From Congeria kusceri (lineage: Eukaryota; Mollusca; Bivalvia; Myida; Dreissenidae), in contig CM051029.1 in NCBI GenBank assembly GCA_027627225.1, forward strand, positions 12,994,023-13,058,022: a stretch of 64,000 nucleotides of DNA. The letters run 5' to 3'. The notes under the pieces are model-generated. The model searched no databases. It was not told the origin of the DNA and saw only the letters and a program-made list of their open reading frames with translations. Positions 57,158 to 64,000 of this stretch are shown here, piece after piece (position 1 is the stretch's first letter; each line of letters opens with the position of its first letter). The translations under genes were made by a program, and so were the position numbers.

Positions 57158-60100
57158 CAACAAACATGATCCTTCTTTTCCTTAAGTTATGCACTAATTT
57201 AAATTCACACCGTGCTTTGTTAGCTATTTCTTGGGTGGGGATAATTCCAACAATGACACTGATCATTCACTTAAAACAAACCGAATGCATATACACATTT
57301 TTTCCAAAAATAAATGTGCGCTATTCTTTCAGACCATATGTAAAAGCAAAACACTATTTAAAATATGTGGGTGCCGAATAAGTAAGCAAATTATTTACAT
57401 TTGTTTGGATATACTTCAATATGATATGGGTAAATATTAAATATATAGAGATAGTACTTTAAATCAAAGTACATTGTCCATTTTTATTGAAACAAACATA
57501 CATAGCATTCTTCATAGAAACTACTTAAATTAAAGGTGTAAGGATATTTTTCTAATAGATCAAAACGCATTTAATATATGCTTGGTAAGATACTATGTAT
57601 TCAGACAATAGGGATTTAATCCCCGCTATCCAATTGCGTTATAATATATGGCCAATGCAATAACTGCATTTAAGACATGAAATACATTTACAAACCTGTG
57701 CAATTGCCAAGATATTCATATACAGGAAATCCGCCATAAGTACGCATAAGCTGATAAAGATAGAAATCGAATCCATAGTATGAATGAAATGCTTACAATT
57801 AAAAACATGATGGAGAGAAATCAGAGAGAATAAGACAATCGAATAATCAGCCTACATAGTGCGGAATATTATTCTGTCCGTTAGCCTGTTTACCACAAAT
57901 ATTAGCATATGGAAATAAAATTATTTGTGAAAATAAATAAAATAACATTTGTATTTGCCTCACATGCATGCACAATCATCTCAACATACTTCCAAAAGAA
58001 ATAAACGCATGTAACTTAATGCTTGAAATGCAACCAGATTTAATACCTTTATTATTTAATAAAGAATACCTTCATGATTCAGAAAATATCATATATTTAA
58101 TCAAATAGAAAACGTCATTACGCATGTAAAAAACACTGACTGATGACAAATATGCGCTCTTTTAGTTACAAATATATCACTCATATTTGTAAACCGCCTT
58201 GAAATATGCAATTGCCAATATAAAACAGTGAGACCCAAACTTGCTTAATAACATATAGAACAAGAACAGATGTAGGTCATAAAACGCACTGTAGACCCTT
58301 AATTATGCATTTCAATTTTTAATTTTTATTTCTACAAGCTGTAAGCTAACACTCAGCACGCTAATCGACATATTTCTTAAAATATGGTACACTCAACAGT
58401 ACAGTATCAACTAGATGTGTCACAGACACGGATGCCCCCACAACATATGTTTGGAAACAGACAAAGGACTTGTCGCCAACACTAATTCTAGCTACAAAAA
58501 GTATTTTTTATATAATTATTTTATAGTAGAAAAATGACAAATGTTAATACTTCTACAGAAATTGGTCGCAGCTGAAATTTCTTCCTTTGCGATAGCCTAG
58601 ACATTAATGTCCTTCAGTTTTGACAGTTTGAACGCCATCCGCCAAGCATTTCAAGAGAGGCTGAGTCCACAACATATCGATAAGTATATATTCTATGGTG
58701 GAAAAGTGGAAAAGGGCCATAATTCTACCAACATTAGTTGCTGCCGAAATGCCTTCATGTATGATAACCCACACATAAGGCCCTTTGTTGTAAACGTTTG
58801 AACAAAGTTTATCAAACTGTTAAAGAGAAGTTCATGTCTATATTCTGTAGTAGAAAAATGGCCAAAGGCCATATATCTTCCAAAATTCATTCCTTTTAGA
58901 TCATCTACACATACTGGTTCCTCAACTTTAAACATTGAAGGAAAATCAGCCTAGCACTTCAAAAAGTGTTGAGTCCAAGAAATTTCAAGAAGTACTATAG
59001 TAGTAAAAATGAAAAATAGCAATAAACCTGCCAAAATTGGACGCAGCCTAAATTTCGTCTTTACGATCACCTACACATTAAGGTTCTCAAGCTGTGAACG
59101 TTTCAGTTAAATCCGCCCAGCTCTGTAAGAGGAGTTCATATTTTGTATATTCTATAGTGGAAATAATGACAAAGGGCCATAATTCTACCAAATGTAGTCT
59201 CAGCAAACATTCCATCTCTCACGATCAGCCACACACTAAGGTTCTAAAGATGTGAAAGTTTGAGCGAAATCCGCCAGCAGTAAAAGAGGAGTTGAATCCA
59301 TACAATTTCAGGACGTGCGTACGTACGTTCATACGACCCGACGGACCGCTAAGAACAATGTCTAATGCCTCCCAATGTGTGGGGACAAAAACAGAAATGT
59401 AGAAGCAAGAAACGAACACAGTAGGCACTACATTTCGACATAATGCTGGAAATGTGACACTACCAATAATGCAGTATCAAAAAGTGAGGTAGAAGCTATA
59501 TGTAGCAGTGACTGAAATCGAAAAAAGTGCACTTAATAAGGTGAGTTATAAAGACACGATAATGGTATCTTTACCACGGATAATTTATGGCTAATTGCAA
59601 TCAATAAAACTGTATCAGTTGTCAAAACATGCCTAGTTCTGCAACTCGCCATAATACTGTAAATAAGACAATGAGAGCACCCGAATGCGTGGAAATAAAG
59701 CCAGATCAATGTGTTTATGGAGGACAAATATAGAACGGTAAATAATGGAAAGTTTTGTTTAAATAATATTGCTCGCAATTTAAATATATTTAACTACACA
59801 TGTATGATTGGTAATGCGATTATTACGAAAACTCTTTCTTTATTTGACGCTCCCCAATTCTCGGGTGTTGAACTCTAGTGCGTTGGCACCATCCTGTTGT
59901 CACAGTTTAGAGAATCGAATCATCTGAGATAAATGGATAATCACTCAAATTTGACTGACTGTATTTATGGCATTTTATATCGCACTCCTCTCAAATGCTT
60001 TGATAAAACACATTTGCATAACAATTAAATCATTGTTAACCTGTAGTTGGACTGAACTATGTAATGGTGATAAAGGTAAATCATTTTAACAATCAATAAT

Positions 60101-60254
60101 AACTAATTTTGTCACAATAGTATTGATATTATAAACATTACATAGTGACACACACGTGTTCATGCTTTTTCGATTATTACTAATAACCAAATGGAACCTA
60201 TTTGTAGAGAACATATGTAGGACGTATACGCATTTCGGGAACGTATTACATATA
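57158..60254 (+). repeat. macrosatellite unit 4 (3.10 kb)
   Basis: 3097 bp, deletion junction near 60187. Confidence 0.92.
58411..59386 (+). mobile_element. pearl/HINE-like element in unit 4
   Basis: Head CTAGATGTGTCACAGACAC at 58411; tail GACGTGCGTACGTACGTTCA, then CCCAATGTGTGGGGAC. Confidence 0.72.
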
Positions 60255-63200
60255 CAACAAACATGATCCTTCTTTTCCTTAAGTTATGCACTAATTTAAA
60301 TTCAAACCGTGCTTTGTTAGTTATTTCTTGGGTGGGGATAATTCAAACAATGACACTGATCATTCACTTAAAACAAACCGAATGCATATACACATTTTTT
60401 TCCAAACATAAATGTGCGCTATTCTTTCAGACCATATGAAAAAGCAAAACACTATTTAAAATATGTGGGTGCCGAATAAGTAAGCAATTTATTTACATTT
60501 GTTTGGATATACTTCAATATGATATGGGTAAGTATTAAATATATAGAGATAGTACTTTAAATCAAAGTACATTGTCCTTTTTTATTGAAACAAACATACA
60601 TAGCATTCTTCATAGAAACTACTTAAATTAAAGATGTAAGGATATTTTTCTAATAGATCAAAACGCATTTAATACATGCTTGGTAAGATACTATGTATTC
60701 AGACAATAGGGATTTAATCCCCGCTATCCAATTGCGTTATAATATATGGCCAATGCAATAACTGCATTCAAGACATGAAATACATTTACAAACCTGTGCA
60801 ATTGCCAAGATATTCATATACACGAAATTCGCCATAAGTTCGCATAAGCTGATAAAGATAGAAATCGAATCCATAGTATGAATAACAAGCTTACAATTAA
60901 AAACATGATGGAGAGAAATCAGAGAGAATAAGACAATCGAATAGTCAGCATACATAATGCGGAATATTATTCTGTCATTAGCCGTTTACCACAAATATTA
61001 GCATATGGAATTAAAATTATTTGTGAAAATAAATAAAATAACATTTGTATTTGCCTCACATGCATGCACAAGCATCTCGACATACTTCCAAAAGAAATAA
61101 ACGCATGTAACTTAAAGCTTGAAATGCAACCAGATTTAATACCTTTATAATTTAATAAAGAATACCTTTATGCTTCAGAAAATATGATATATTTAATCAA
61201 ATAGAAAACGTCATTACGCATGTAAAAAAAAACTGAGAAATATGCGCTCTTTTAGTTACAAATATATCACTCATATTTGTACACCTCCTTGAAATATGCA
61301 ATTGCCAATATAAAACAGGCAAGTGAGGCCCAAACTTACTTAATAACATATAGAACAAGAACAGATGTAGGTCATAAAACGCACTGTAGACCCTAAATTA
61401 TGCATTTCAATTTTTAATTTTTATTTCTACAAGCTGTAAGCGAACACTCAGCATGCTAATCGACATATTTCTTAAAATATGGTACACTCAACAGTACAGT
61501 ATCAACTAGATGTTTCACAGACACGGATGCCCCCACCACATATGTTTGGAAACAGACAAAGGACTTGTCGCCAACACTAATTCGAGCCTCAAATAATATT
61601 TTTTTTATAATTATTTTATAGTAGAAAAATGACAAAGGGTAATACTTCTACAGAAATTGGTCGCAGCTGAAATTCTTAATTTGTGATCGCCTAGACATTA
61701 ATGTCCTTCAGTTTTGACAGTTTGAACGCCATCCGCCAAGCATTTCAAGAGAGGCTGAGTCCACAAAATATCGATAAGTATATATTCTATGGCGGAAAAG
61801 TGGAAAAGGGCCATAATTCTGCCAACATTAGTCGCTGCCGAAATGCCTTCATGTATGATAACCCACACATTAAGGCCCTTTTGTTGTAAAAGTTTGAACA
61901 AAGTTTATCAAACTGTTAAAGAGAAGTTGAGTCTTCATGTCTATATTCTATAGTAGAAAAATGGCCAAAGGCCATACATCTTCCAAAATTCATTCCTTTT
62001 AGATCATCTACACATAATGGTTCCTCAGTTCTAAACATTGAAGCAAAATCAGCCTAGCACTTCAAAAAGTGTTGAGTCCAAAAAATTTCAAGAAGTACTA
62101 TAGTAGTAAAAATGAAAAATAGCAATAAACCTGCCAAAATTGGACGCAGCCTAAATTTCGTCTTTTACGATCACCTACACATTAAGGTTCTCCAGCTGTG
62201 AACGTTTCAGTTAAATCCGCCCAGCTCTGTAAGAGGAGTTCATATTTTGTATATTCTATAGTGGAAATAATGACAAAGGGCCATAATTCTACCAAATGTA
62301 GCCTCAGCAAAAATTCCATTTCTCACGATCACCCACACACAAAGGTTCTAAAGCTGTGGAAGATTGAGCTAAATCCGCGCAGCAGTAACAGAGGAGTTGA
62401 ATCCATACAATTTCAGGACGTGCGTACGTACGTTCGTACGACCCGACGGACCGCTAAGAACAATGTCTAATGCCTCCCAATGTTTGGGGACAGAAACAGA
62501 AATGTAGAAGCAAGAAACGAACACAATAGGCACTACATTTCGACATAATGCTGGAAATGTGACACTACCAATAATGCAGTATCAAAAAATGAGGTAGAAG
62601 CTATATATAGCAGTGTCAGAAATCGAAAAATACGCACTTAATAAGGTGAGCTATAAAGACACGATAATGGTATCCTTACCACGGATAATTTATGGCTAAT
62701 TGCAATCAATAAAACTGTATCAGTTGTCAAAACATGCCTAGTTCTGCAACTCGCCATAATACTGAAAATAAGACAATGAGAGCACCCGAATGCTGGAAAT
62801 AAAGCCAGATCAATGTGTTTATGGAGAACAAATATAGAACGGTAAATAATGGAAAGTTTTGTTTAAATAATATTGCTCGCATCATAAATATATTTAACTA
62901 CACATGTATGATTGGTAATTCGATTGTTACTAACACTCTTTCTTTATTTGACTCTCCCCAATTCTCGGGTGTTGAACTCTAGTGCATTGCCACAATCCTG
63001 TTGTCACAGTTTAGAGAATCGAATCATCTGAGATAAATTGATAATCACTCAAATTTGACTGACTGTATTTATGGCATTTTATATTGCACCCCTCTCAAAT
63101 GCGTTGATAAAACTCACTTGCATAATGATTAAATCTTTGTTAACCTGTAGTTGGACTAAACTATGTAATGGTGATAAAGTTAAATAATTTTAACAATCAA

Positions 63201-63358
63201 TAATAATTAATTTTGTCACAATAGTATTGATAGTATCAACATTACATAGTAACACATACGTTTTCATGCTTATTCGATTATTACTAATAACCAAATGGAA
63301 TGTATTTGTAGAGAACAAATGTAGGACGTATACGCATTTCGGGAACGTATTACATATA
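60255..63358 (+). repeat. macrosatellite unit 5 (3.10 kb)
   Basis: 3104 bp, deletion junction near 63291. Confidence 0.92.
61506..62491 (+). mobile_element. pearl/HINE-like element in unit 5
   Basis: Head CTAGATGTTTCACAGACAC (one change), tail CCCAATGTTTGGGGAC. Confidence 0.72.
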
Positions 63359-64000
63359 CAACAAACATGATCCTTCTTTTCCTTAAGTTATGCACTAATT
63401 TAAATTCACACCGTGCTTTGTTAGTTATTTCTTGGGTGGGGATAATTCCAACAATGACACTGATCATTCACTTAAAACAAACCGAATGCATATACACATT
63501 TTTTCCAAAAATAAACGTGCGCTATTCTTTCAGACCATATGTAAAAGCAAAACACTATTTAAAATATGTGGGTGCCGAATAAGTAAGCAAACTATTTACA
63601 TTTGTTTGGATATACTTCAATATGATATGGGTAAGTATTAAATATATAGAGATAGTACTTTGAATCAAAGTACATTGTCCTTTATTATTGAAACAAACAT
63701 ACATGACATTCTTCATAGAAACTACTTAAATTAAAGGTGTAAGGATATTTTTCTAATTGATCAAAACGCATTTAATATATGCTTGGTAAGATACTATGTA
63801 TTCAGACAATAGAGATTTAATCCCCGCTATCCAATTGCGTTATAATATATGGCCAATGCAATAACTGCATTTAAGACATGAAATACATTTACAAACCTGT
63901 GCAATTGCCAAGATATTAATACACACGAAATTCGCCATAAGTACGCATAAGCTGATAAAGATAGAAATCGAATCTATAGTATGAATAATAAGCTTACAAT
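63359..64000 (+). repeat. macrosatellite unit 6, cut by the window end
   Basis: The first 642 bp of a further unit, nearly identical to units 4 and 5. The array therefore continues beyond the window and its total copy number is unknown. Confidence 0.9.

Noticed and set aside
44857..63641. Recurring frames of 60-115 codons in each macrosatellite unit (such as those containing HIHIFSKNKRALFF or VIVGIIPTQEI)
   Set aside because: They recur because the unit recurs; composition is AT-driven, frames overlap on both strands, ends vary between copies and no family motif is seen. The exon-like 97-nt segment is kept only as a weak finding.

Overview
The window looks like repeat-rich, AT-rich nuclear DNA from an animal, most likely a bivalve mollusc. 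This is inferred from the type of repeats: short elements with tandem cores of about 160-170 bp (phrases such as AGGGCCATAATTCTGCC and AGGGCAATAACTCTGG), L1/Tx1-type and Jockey/CR1/L2-type LINEs, and a tRNA-derived SINE. I see no prokaryotic operons, no rRNA or tRNA genes, no CRISPR array and no convincing complete host gene. The only intact long reading frame is a retrotransposon polyprotein at 13457-17263.

Left third (1-27.8 kb). This part is dispersed repeats in gene-poor DNA: a 425-bp tandem duplication (1556-2391), a decayed array with a period of about 70 bp (3775-4435), two related fold-back elements with TA-flanked inverted ends and palindromic CG-rich 22-bp arrays (5231-6841 and 9262-9764), a probable SINE (about 9785-10135), a CA/CG microsatellite, the intact LINE with a 43-A tail, a small MITE-like element with three 69/70-bp repeats, a gypsy integrase tail (22853-23277), a decayed LINE C-terminus (25640-26200), and several blocks of bivalve-type tandem-core repeats. 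Three short stretches could be host exons, at low confidence.

Middle (27.8-43.05 kb). A very large imperfect palindrome: two arms of about 6.1 kb in opposite orientation around a spacer of about 220 bp centred near 36.78 kb. The left arm also carries a 2.77-kb insertion (a 375-bp tandem repeat that itself holds a 5'-truncated LINE with a perfect 14-bp target-site duplication).

Right third (43-64 kb). A direct macrosatellite built from the same sequence as the palindrome arms. One long unit (4.22 kb) is followed by units of about 3.09 kb that share one 1.1-kb deletion; the array runs off the window end. Every unit carries a 0.98-kb 'pearl/HINE-like' element, and one unit is split by a dead, 5'-truncated LINE (49761-52048) flanked by a 6-bp duplication.

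How the pieces fit. Empty and filled sites suggest an order: ancestral repeat unit; insertion of the pearl-like element in some units; inverted duplication giving the palindrome; the 1.1-kb deletion; tandem amplification of the deleted unit; later LINE insertions. Identities quoted are by eye; no alignment or database search was run.
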